DNA of 5,442 bases from an uncultured Bacteroidales bacterium (GTDB lineage Bacteria; Bacteroidota; Bacteroidia; Bacteroidales; UBA932): NCBI GenBank assembly GCA_946406095.1, contig CAMJJO010000121.1, positions 1 through 5,442 on the forward strand, read 5' to 3'. Shown piece by piece: positions 1-4,835 of the stretch. Below the pieces are notes generated by a model. That model searched no databases and was not told where the DNA came from. It worked only from the letters and a program-made list of their open reading frames with translations. Positions within the stretch are counted from its first letter, which is position 1. Every line of letters begins with the position of its first letter. Made by a program: the position numbers and the translations under genes.

Positions 1-47
1 CCGGCGATTATGCCGAAGCACAGTATGGATATCAGGAGGGTGTTCAT
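1..47 (-). CDS. start of an unidentified membrane or exported protein (partial)
   Basis: A minus-strand ATG at 47-45 opens a frame that stays open to the window edge. It gives 15 codons, MNTLLISILCFGIIA. These residues are almost all hydrophobic, as expected for an N-terminal membrane anchor or signal segment. There is no lipobox before the Cys at residue 10 (Leu, not Gly/Ala/Ser, precedes it). A TAnnTTTG element lies 23 bases upstream (77-70), so the start is supported by context as well as composition. No Shine-Dalgarno sequence is visible, which is usual in Bacteroidota. The fragment is too short to assign a family, and a chance ORF cannot be excluded. Confidence 0.45.
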   Translation of the reverse strand, partial: MNTLLISILCFGIIA

Positions 48-69
48 GGTGGTTTTACGCTGGTCTTCC

Positions 70-77
70 CAAAGATA
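70..77 (-). promoter_or_regulatory. candidate Bacteroidota -7 promoter element (TATCTTTG) for the left-edge gene
   Basis: Read on the minus strand, 77-70 is TATCTTTG, an exact match to the TAnnTTTG -7 consensus of the Bacteroidota housekeeping sigma factor. Transcription would start near 63, leaving a leader of roughly 16 bases before the ATG at 47. No TTTG-like -33 element lies at the expected distance: the bases there read AAAA or AAGG. The call therefore rests on the -7 match and its position. Confidence 0.4.
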
Positions 78-111
78 GTGATAATTTTTATAACCCTTTT
101 TGGTTGCCGTA

Positions 112-201
112 GTGTCGTTGACGTCCGGCATTTAAGGACGTCGACGTCAAAAAAGGCCGATAATGCTTTTGACGTCCTTGTTCTCCGGACGTCGACAGCA
201 C
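112..201. repeat. GACGTC-rich nested inverted and direct repeat
   Basis: Five GACGTC palindromes occur at 120-125, 137-142, 143-148, 171-176 and 188-193. They are arranged in two ways at once. First, TTGACGTCC, nine variable bases, then GGACGTCGAC occurs at 118-145 and again at 169-196, exactly 51 bases apart. Each copy can fold locally: 116-126 with 136-146 (11 pairs including one G-T), and 169-177 with 187-195 (9 pairs including one G-T). Second, the whole region can fold as one long arm: 112-128 with 185-201 matches at 14 of 17 positions, and 143-152 with 167-176 pairs perfectly over 10 bases. No T-run follows on either strand, so it is not a simple terminator. It may be a palindromic dispersed element or an array of protein-binding sites. 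Confidence 0.75.
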
Positions 202-234
202 TTGAAAACACTGAGCGCCTCAGCGCGAATGGCG

Positions 235-275
235 GAGGGATTTGCACAGTCGCTGCGCTCCTTTGCACATCCCTC
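235..275. repeat. inverted repeat with an internal 21-base-phased direct repeat
   Basis: GAGGGAT (235-241) and ATCCCTC (269-275) form a 7-base inverted repeat. Overlapping it, TTTGCACA occurs at 241-248 and again at 262-269, 21 bases apart, so the two copies face the same side of the helix. The interior holds GTCGCTGCGCTCC. No T-run follows, so this is not a terminator. The layout would suit a dispersed intergenic repeat or a two-site operator. Function is unknown. Confidence 0.5.
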
Positions 276-303
276 GGTCACCGGGAGCAATCATAATACA
301 GGT

Positions 304-325
304 GCGTGGCTGCGCCGCGCTTTTT
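304..325 (+). terminator. plus-strand terminator-like hairpin
   Basis: GCGTGGC (304-310) pairs with GCCGCGC (314-320) over all seven positions, one of them a T-G wobble. The loop is TGC and five T residues follow at 321-325. This is the usual form of an intrinsic terminator for plus-strand transcription. No plus-strand gene is recognisable upstream, so it would end either an unannotated RNA from the 78-300 region or stray transcription from the left. The stem is short, so chance is a real alternative. Confidence 0.4.
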
Positions 326-344
326 GCGTGCTGCCGTGCCCTTA

Positions 345-360
345 TGAAAGCAAGCTTTCA
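345..360. repeat. 16-base near-perfect palindrome
   Basis: TGAAAGC (345-351), AA, GCTTTCA (354-360) forms a seven-base inverted repeat around two central bases. As RNA the loop would be too tight for all seven pairs, so a DNA-level site for a dimeric protein is as likely as a hairpin. It lies just beyond the tRNA terminator in the direction of transcription. No function can be assigned. Confidence 0.35.
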
Positions 361-378
361 ACGGCCACACCATCACGC

Positions 379-403
379 AAAAACGCCGCACTGTCGTGCG
401 GCG
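379..403 (-). terminator. intrinsic terminator after tRNA-Ser
   Basis: On the minus strand CGCCGCAC (403-396) and GTGCGGCG (391-384) form a perfect 8-pair GC-rich stem with a GACA loop. Five T residues follow (383-379). It begins 22 bases after the tRNA 3' end and is the strongest terminator in the window. It should end both the tRNA transcript and any read-through from the hydrolase operon. Confidence 0.85.
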
Positions 404-424
404 CCTGATTCTGATTGCATTGCG

Positions 425-509
425 CGGTGAGAGAGGGATTCGAACCCCCGGTACGTTGCCGTACACCTGTTTTCGAGGCAGGCTCCTTCAACCACTCGGA
501 CATCTCACC
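425..509 (-). tRNA. tRNA-Ser (anticodon CGA)
   Basis: The minus strand from 509 folds as a complete type II tRNA of 85 bases. The acceptor stem is GGTGAGA (509-503) with TCTCACC (432-426), followed by discriminator G at 425. The anticodon loop is CTCGAAA (477-471), with anticodon CGA at 475-473, reading UCG codons. The long variable arm GTACG-GCAA-CGTAC is the serine hallmark, and the T loop is TTCGAAT. The 3' CCA is not encoded (the genome reads CGC after the discriminator), so it must be added after transcription. The last anticodon-stem pair (31-39; genome 478 and 470) is a C-A mismatch. The gene lies 48 bases after the hydrolase stop codon and has its own promoter and terminator. Confidence 0.96.
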
Positions 510-524
510 TGGTGAAAGGGACTG

Positions 525-554
525 CAAATATAGCAATTTATCTGCAATCCCAAA
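525..554 (-). promoter_or_regulatory. Bacteroidota-type promoter for tRNA-Ser
   Basis: On the minus strand TTTG (554-551) is followed after 18 bases by TATATTTG (532-525). These match the -33 TTTG and -7 TAnnTTTG elements of the Bacteroidota primary sigma factor at close to the usual spacing. The predicted start, near 518, gives a leader of about nine bases before the mature tRNA 5' end at 509. The -33 element lies just after the hydrolase stop codon. This is the best promoter match in the window and supports the phylum assignment. Confidence 0.75.
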
Positions 555-557
555 CAA

Positions 558-1520
558 TTACATTCTTTTCACCTTTGCAAGGAAGGCGCGGACGTGCTCC
601 GTGTATTCCTCGGGATGCTTGGCGTAGGAGTTTGCATGGACTGCGCCTTCGCCGACCCACATCTCCTTGTAGCCGTGGATCTTGGCATCGTAGTTCTTCT
701 GCAGGTGGCTGAAAGGCACGAAGTCGTCGGCATCGCCGTGGATGAACAGCATCGGGCGTTCGCATTTGGCGAGCTGCTTCACGGAAGAGGCCTCCTTGAA
801 GCTCCAGCCATAGCGGCTCTTGCAGACTATGGATGCGGAATTCAGCACGGGGAAGGTGGGAAGATGGAAGGAATCCTTCAGGTTGTGGGCGAACTGGTCC
901 CAAACGGAAGAATAACCGCAATCCTCCACGAATGCGCGCACATACGCAGGCAACTCGTCACCGCTCATCATCATGGTGGCGGCAGCGCCCATCGAAACTC
1001 CGTGAACGACCATGAAGTCGTTGTGCCACAGGTCGTTGGCAACTGCAGCCCAGCGCTCCACGTCGAGGCGGTCGAGCCAACCCATGCCGGCGGCACGGCC
1101 TTCGGAATAGCCGTGGTACTGCAGATCCGGCACCATTACGTTGTAGTTGAACTGATCCCTGTACATCTTCACCAGATAGAGGAACACGAGGTGGTTGTCG
1201 GTATAGCCGTGCACCACCACCGCAGTGCCTTCTGCCTTGGCGGGATTCTTTGCAGGGGCATAGACTGCGTGAATCTTGAATCCGCCCTCTCCGACTATGG
1301 TAGTGTCTTTGAAAACTCCGGCATTGTGCAGATTGTCATACCAGGCGATCACGCCGGGGCAGAGGGAATCCGCTTTATGGCGGGTGCGTTCGATATCATC
1401 CACTCCGTGAGGAGTAGGCTTCAGTGCATAATTGCACATGAACTTGCCGGCCAGGCACCCTGTGAACAGGGGAGCGGCAATCAGAATGGCCATCAGCGGC
1501 CGTAAGATAGACTTTCTCAT
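558..1520 (-). CDS. predicted lipoprotein, alpha/beta-hydrolase fold
   Basis: The 320-residue product begins with a lipoprotein signal: Arg2, Lys3 and Arg7, a hydrophobic core, then L-F-T-G-C with the lipidated Cys at 22. No cluster of acidic residues follows the Cys, so a Bacteroidota surface-export signal is not evident and a periplasmic-facing location is more likely. The mature part carries alpha/beta-hydrolase landmarks in order: HGYTDN at 104-109 (oxyanion-hole region), GVSMG at 174-178 with nucleophile Ser176, HGDADDFVP at 261-269 with probable acid Asp265, and the probable catalytic His295 in GAVHANS. The triad looks complete, so the enzyme is probably active as an esterase, acyltransferase or serine peptidase-like hydrolase. 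The substrate is unknown. It follows the TonB/TolA-like gene by 16 bases and is probably the last protein gene of that transcript, which hints at an envelope role. Confidence 0.88.
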   Translation of the reverse strand: MRKSILRPLMAILIAAPLFTGCLAGKFMCNYALKPTPHGVDDIERTRHKADSLCPGVIAWYDNLHNAGVFKDTTIVGEGGFKIHAVYAPAKNPAKAEGTAVVVHGYTDNHLVFLYLVKMYRDQFNYNVMVPDLQYHGYSEGRAAGMGWLDRLDVERWAAVANDLWHNDFMVVHGVSMGAAATMMMSGDELPAYVRAFVEDCGYSSVWDQFAHNLKDSFHLPTFPVLNSASIVCKSRYGWSFKEASSVKQLAKCERPMLFIHGDADDFVPFSHLQKNYDAKIHGYKEMWVGEGAVHANSYAKHPEEYTEHVRAFLAKVKRM

Positions 1521-1536
1521 ATTAGCTTAAGTGTTG

Positions 1537-2244
1537 TTATTGTGCTACAAATTGATAAATGATATATCCTTGCTGGCGGTCGGGCGCCGTAGTGCTCATA
1601 CTGAACTTGCTCATCCTTGCTGCGCGCACGGCAAAGGAACGCAGGCATCCGTCGGAAGATGACGAACCCTCGTCCACCTTGGCGCCCACCACCGTGCCTT
1701 GCTTGTCGACGGTGATGTTGATCCGCACCTCGCCGGCACCTATGCAGCGGTAGGCGGGGATGGGCAGCCGGCTTGCCTTGCGCCCTTCGAGCTCGTAAGT
1801 GAGCACCGACGGCCCGCTGTACTTTGCTTCTTTCTTCTCGGGGCTCTCCTTCTTGGGAGTGGGAGCTGCCACGATCTCGTTGTCCTGAGGCACTTCCGGG
1901 GTCTTCTTGAGGTCCTCTTTCAATTTCTCGGCGTCTTTATACAGCTGCTCGGCATCTTCTGCGGAATGGCGGTCATCTTTCAAGGCGGAACGGTCCACTA
2001 CAACGTTCCTTACCGGCTCATAGCCTCCGGCGAGCATCTCGTTGAGGCGCTCGTTGATGGCCTGCTTGAGGTCCAGTTCCTTCTTCAGCTTCTCCACCTG
2101 CTCTGCCTTGGTGAAGTCCAGCACGAAAGACGACTCCTTTTTCAAAGTCGCACCGAGCTGAACTGCCATCAGCACGATCAGCACCAGAAGGTGCACGATC
2201 ACTGTGATGTATAGCCCGGCCCGGTCGTCTTTGGAGATGCGCAT
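1537..2244 (-). CDS. TonB/TolA-like envelope energy transducer
   Basis: This 235-residue protein has the three-part layout of TonB and TolA. Residues 11-30 form one membrane span. Residues about 45-140 form a charged, Lys/Glu-rich, partly coiled-coil linker with a few prolines. A compact C-terminal domain spans about 160-235. The span contains Thr14-x3-His18, matching the Ser-x3-His pattern by which TonB and TolA contact their ExbB/TolQ-ExbD/TolR motor. The C-terminal domain has the strand pattern GEVRINITVDKQGTVV, a helix around 200-212 and a last strand ending GYIIYQF, as in TonB-family domains of Bacteroidota. The YP motif typical of classical TonB is absent. Cys167 and Cys200 flank the first two strands and could form a periplasmic disulfide, recalling the TolA C-terminal domain. 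It is encoded 9 bases after udk. TonB versus TolA role is unresolved. Confidence 0.8.
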   Translation of the reverse strand: MRISKDDRAGLYITVIVHLLVLIVLMAVQLGATLKKESSFVLDFTKAEQVEKLKKELDLKQAINERLNEMLAGGYEPVRNVVVDRSALKDDRHSAEDAEQLYKDAEKLKEDLKKTPEVPQDNEIVAAPTPKKESPEKKEAKYSGPSVLTYELEGRKASRLPIPAYRCIGAGEVRINITVDKQGTVVGAKVDEGSSSSDGCLRSFAVRAARMSKFSMSTTAPDRQQGYIIYQFVAQ

Positions 2245-2253
2245 AGCCTGCGT

Positions 2254-2880
2254 TTAGGCGTTTTTCTTGTCTTTGCGGAGCGCCTTCTCCACGGTATTCA
2301 TGATCATGTTGATGGCAACCTTGTTGTGGCCGCCCTGGGGGATGATGATGTCTGCATAGCGCTTGCTGGGTTCGATGAACTGCAGATACATCGGCTTCAC
2401 CGTGCGGCTGTAGCGCTCGATAACCCATTCCACGTTCTTTCCGCGCTCGCGGATGTCCCTTGCCATCACCCGCATCAGGCGGTCGTCGTCGTCAGCGTCC
2501 ACGAAGAGCTTGATGTCCATCTGGTCCCGCAGTTTCTTGCAGGTGAAGATGAGGATGCCCTCGATGATGATCACGTCCGCCGGCTCCACCGTCACGGTCT
2601 CGGTCTTGGAACGGGAGCAGCTGATATAGGAATAAACCGGCTGATGCACGGTCTTGCCCTCTTTGAGCTCGGCGAGCTGCTTGCAGAGCAGTTCCCAGTC
2701 GATTGCGTCCGGATGGTCGAAGTTCTGGTTACGCTTCTGCTCGTCCGTGAGGTTGCTGGAGTCTTTGTAGTAGGCGTCCTGGGGGATGACCACCACATCT
2801 TCTTTCAAACGGTCCTTGATGGCCTTCACCACCGTGGTCTTGCCGGAACCTGATCCGCCGGCTATGCCGATTACCAACAT
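2254..2880 (-). CDS. udk: uridine kinase (uridine/cytidine kinase family)
   Basis: Udk phosphorylates uridine, and usually cytidine, to the monophosphate in cytoplasmic pyrimidine salvage. The 208-residue product has the normal length. The P-loop GGSGSGKT is at 8-15, and QDAYYKD at 34-40 and FDHPDAID at 54-61 are the conserved nucleoside-site segments. IIIEGIL at 105-111 is the Walker B-like strand, and RDIRERG (141-147) lies in the lid. FIEPSKRYADIIIP (168-181) and GGHNKVAI complete the family pattern. One key residue differs: in the segment PVYSYISCSR (81-90) Cys88 stands where E. coli Udk and human UCK2 have the base-contacting His. The start lies three bases after the asnS stop codon, so the two genes are co-transcribed. 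The start needs no extension, since the P-loop sits at the usual distance. Confidence 0.95.
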   Translation of the reverse strand: MLVIGIAGGSGSGKTTVVKAIKDRLKEDVVVIPQDAYYKDSSNLTDEQKRNQNFDHPDAIDWELLCKQLAELKEGKTVHQPVYSYISCSRSKTETVTVEPADVIIIEGILIFTCKKLRDQMDIKLFVDADDDDRLMRVMARDIRERGKNVEWVIERYSRTVKPMYLQFIEPSKRYADIIIPQGGHNKVAINMIMNTVEKALRKDKKNA

Positions 2881-2883
2881 ATT

Positions 2884-4290
2884 CTAGAATTCTGCGTTTT
2901 TAGGAGTCCTGGGGAACGGAATGACGTCGCGGATGTTCTGCATGCCCGTGATGAAGAGCAGCAACCTCTCGAAGCCGAGGCCGAAGCCGCTGTGGGGGCA
3001 GCTGCCGAAGCGGCGGGTATCCAGATACCACTCCAGGGTGCGGCGGCTCATCCCGAGCTCGTCGATGCGTGCGTCGAGCTTGCCGTAATCGGCCTCACGC
3101 TCGCTTCCGCCGATGATTTCTCCGATTTTCGGGAAGAGCACGTCCATGGCGCGGACGGTCTTGCCGTCTTCGTTCTGCTTCATGTAGAAGGCCTTGATGT
3201 CCTTGGGATAGTCCGTGAGGATGACGGGGCGGCCGAAGTGCTGCTCCACCAGATACCTCTCGTGCTCGCTCTGGAGGTCCACTCCCCAGCTGACCGGATA
3301 TTCGAACTTGTGCCCGTCGGCAACGGCCTTTTCCAGAATCTCGATGCCCTCGGTGTAGGTGAGGATCTTGAATTCAGTGTTCACCACGCTCTGGAGGCGA
3401 TCCAGGAGCTCATTGTCGTAGCGGTCGTTGAGGAACTTGAGGTCGTCGTGGCAGTTCTCCAGCGCATAGCGTACAAGGCTCTTGATGAAGTCCTCGGCAA
3501 GGGCCATGTTGTCTTTGATGTCATAGAAGGCCATCTCCGGCTCGATCATCCAGAATTCCGCGAGGTGGCGCGGAGTGTTGGAGTTCTCTGCACGGAAGGT
3601 GGGGCCGAAGGTGTAGATCTCGCCCAGCGCGGTGGCACCGAGTTCGCCTTCCAGCTGTCCGCTGACGGTCAGCGAAGTCCTCTTTCCAAAGAAATCCTTG
3701 CTGAAATCGACTCCTCCCTTCTTGTCCTTGGGGATGTTGAGCAGATCCAGGGTAGTGACCTGGAACATGTTCCCCGCGCCCTCGGCGTCAGCCGCGGTGA
3801 TGAGGGGAGTGTGCAGATACACGAAGCCCTTGGAATGGAAATACTCGTGGATGGCGAAGGCCATCTGGCTGCGGAGGCGGAGCACCGCCCCGAAGGTGTT
3901 CGTACGCGGGCGCATATGCGCGACCGTGCGCAGATATTCGAAGGTCGTATCTTTCTTCTGGAGGGGATAACGCACCGGGTCGCATTCTCCCAGAACCTCG
4001 ATTTCCGAGGCCTGGATCTCCACGGCCTGGCCGCTGCCGATGGATTCCACCAACTTGCCGCGAACCGCGATGCAGGCTCCTGTGGTCACCTTGGCAAGCA
4101 GTTCTGCATCCGTGGCCGTCTTGTCTACTACTATCTGTATATTATTTATGGTGGAACCGTCGTTCAAGGCTATGAACGCGATTTCTTTGTTTCCACGTTT
4201 AGTGCGCACCCAGCCCTTCGCGAGCACATCTTCTCCGGGTGCCTTTGCAAGAAGGTCCTTGACCTTCGTCCTGAGTATTTCCTGTGACAT
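2884..4290 (-). CDS. asnS: asparagine--tRNA ligase
   Basis: AsnRS charges tRNA-Asn with asparagine using ATP in the cytoplasm. The 468 residues match the bacterial family length. An OB-fold anticodon-binding domain occupies about 1-115 (KGWVRTKRGNKEIAFIALNDGS region). The class II catalytic core follows: motif 1 near FVYLHTP at 156-162, motif 2 with FRAENSNTPRHLAEFWMIEPE at 232-252, and motif 3 GFGLGFERLLLF at 435-446. The C-terminal DVIPFPRTPKNAEF is characteristic of AsnRS rather than AspRS. No key residue appears lost. The start at 4290 fits the family N-terminus. The gene lies 66 bases after exbD, and a hairpin with a T-run ends only about 18 bases before its ATG, so expression may depend on read-through or attenuation. 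A canonical TAnnTTTG promoter is not visible in the spacer. Confidence 0.97.
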   Translation of the reverse strand: MSQEILRTKVKDLLAKAPGEDVLAKGWVRTKRGNKEIAFIALNDGSTINNIQIVVDKTATDAELLAKVTTGACIAVRGKLVESIGSGQAVEIQASEIEVLGECDPVRYPLQKKDTTFEYLRTVAHMRPRTNTFGAVLRLRSQMAFAIHEYFHSKGFVYLHTPLITAADAEGAGNMFQVTTLDLLNIPKDKKGGVDFSKDFFGKRTSLTVSGQLEGELGATALGEIYTFGPTFRAENSNTPRHLAEFWMIEPEMAFYDIKDNMALAEDFIKSLVRYALENCHDDLKFLNDRYDNELLDRLQSVVNTEFKILTYTEGIEILEKAVADGHKFEYPVSWGVDLQSEHERYLVEQHFGRPVILTDYPKDIKAFYMKQNEDGKTVRAMDVLFPKIGEIIGGSEREADYGKLDARIDELGMSRRTLEWYLDTRRFGSCPHSGFGLGFERLLLFITGMQNIRDVIPFPRTPKNAEF

Positions 4291-4308
4291 TCCTGTTTAT
4301 TGCATTTT

Positions 4309-4337
4309 AAAAAGCAGCCCTCATAAAGGGGGCTGCT
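4309..4337 (-). terminator. intrinsic terminator or attenuator between exbD and asnS
   Basis: On the minus strand AGCAGCCC (4337-4330) pairs with GGGCTGCT (4320-4313) over 8 perfect positions around a 9-base loop. The T-run (4313-4309) overlaps the foot of the stem and TAAAA-type sequence follows. This is a good intrinsic terminator for the exbD transcript. It lies so close to the asnS start (ATG at 4290) that asnS transcripts from an upstream promoter must cross it, so it may instead act as a partial terminator or attenuator. Confidence 0.8.
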
Positions 4338-4356
4338 CTATAGTACCGGGGCGGGA

Positions 4357-4821
4357 TTACTCGCCCTTTCTTGCTGAGTACATGATCTTAAGCGCGGAGC
4401 AGCGCCGCAGCTCCTGCTTAACATCGGTAATGATACCCATACGTACATCCTGGTCGGCCCTGATGCAGATCTGCATGAAGGCGCGGTCGTTCTCGCTCTT
4501 GGAATCACGCTCTGCTGCAACGAAGTCGCGGATATCGTCCACGGTCTTGAAAGAATCGTTGAGCTGAATACGTGCATCGGTGCCATACTGAGCCTGAAGG
4601 CTGCGGATAGGGGTTCCGATGTTGATATAAGAGGCGAGATCCTTGCGCTCAAGCTTCACGGATTCCGATGCCTGAGGGATCTTGACAACGACCTTGTTTT
4701 CGGTTTCCCTCATCTGGGTCGTCACCATAAAGAAGAACAGGAGCATAAAAACGATATCGGAGAGAGAACCGGAAGCGATTCCCGGCATTTCTTTCTTTCC
4801 CTCTTTCTTGAACATTGACAT
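4357..4821 (-). CDS. exbD: ExbD/TolR-family proton-channel subunit (second copy)
   Basis: ExbD-type proteins form, with ExbB, the inner-membrane proton channel that powers TonB or TolA. This 154-residue copy has a short basic cytoplasmic N-terminus and one membrane span at about 20-37 (LSDIVFMLLFFFMVTTQM). Asp22 lies at the position of the proton-carrying Asp of ExbD and TolR. The periplasmic domain (about 45-150) contains the segment CIRADQDVRMGIITDVKQEL, the usual ExbD C-terminal pattern. ATG at 4821 is preferred over the in-frame ATG two codons later because a perfect AGGAGG lies 8 bases upstream of it. The gene starts 12 bases after the stop of the other exbD, and the two proteins are clearly different in sequence, so both may be needed in one motor. 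A terminator-like hairpin follows. Confidence 0.92.
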   Translation of the reverse strand: MSMFKKEGKKEMPGIASGSLSDIVFMLLFFFMVTTQMRETENKVVVKIPQASESVKLERKDLASYINIGTPIRSLQAQYGTDARIQLNDSFKTVDDIRDFVAAERDSKSENDRAFMQICIRADQDVRMGIITDVKQELRRCSALKIMYSARKGE

Positions 4822-4829
4822 AGCTATAT

Positions 4830-4835
4830 CCTCCT
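4830..4835 (-). promoter_or_regulatory. strong Shine-Dalgarno (AGGAGG) for the second exbD
   Basis: The minus strand reads TAGGAGGATATAGCT before ATG. The full AGGAGG (4835-4830) overlaps the TAG stop of the preceding exbD and leaves 8 bases to the start at 4821. Other starts in the window lack such a site, as is normal in Bacteroidota, where the anti-Shine-Dalgarno is largely unused. Its position would suit coupling of the two exbD genes. Confidence 0.6.

Larger units (their letters stand above)
48..424. other. structured intergenic region without a convincing protein gene
   Basis: This stretch separates the tRNA-Ser from the left-edge gene. Short frames exist on both strands, but none shows a family motif, and their composition follows the hairpins they cover. 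It contains a promoter element (70-77), a GACGTC-rich inverted-repeat region (112-201), a small CTGAG/CTCAG hairpin (211-223), a GAGGGAT/ATCCCTC hairpin (235-275), a plus-strand terminator-like hairpin (304-325), a 16-base palindrome (345-360) and the minus-strand terminator of the tRNA (379-403). The density of inverted repeats is well above that of the other spacers here. It could be one or more dispersed intergenic repeats, or a small RNA locus. Neither can be decided from one copy. Confidence 0.6.

Noticed and set aside
112..201. A CRISPR array in the GACGTC region
   Set aside because: There are only two 28-base units with divergent centres, no regular repeat-spacer series and no cas gene.
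163..408. Small plus-strand frames across the intergenic region (translation containing AEGFAQSLRSFAHPS)
   Set aside because: They run through the repeat hairpins and the tRNA terminator, so the apparent coding is explained by repeat structure.
433..440. GAGGGATT shared by the tRNA 3' part and the repeat at 235-242, as a possible attachment-site duplication
   Set aside because: The match is only eight bases and does not extend on either side; there is no integrase gene in the window.
594..1505. A 303-codon plus-strand open frame opposite the hydrolase gene
   Set aside because: The minus-strand frame carries a full catalytic triad and lipoprotein signal; the plus-strand translation has no motif and mirrors the codon bias of the real gene. 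Similar mirror frames occur opposite asnS, udk, the transducer and the exbD genes.
2992..4287. A 431-codon plus-strand open frame opposite asnS
   Set aside because: Its length is notable but it is a mirror of a strongly conserved AsnRS gene, with no recognisable domain and no plus-strand promoter or terminator around it.
4291..4356. A T-box or other known riboswitch ahead of asnS
   Set aside because: The spacer is only 66 bases and lacks a specifier loop or the T-box core sequence; only one simple hairpin is present.
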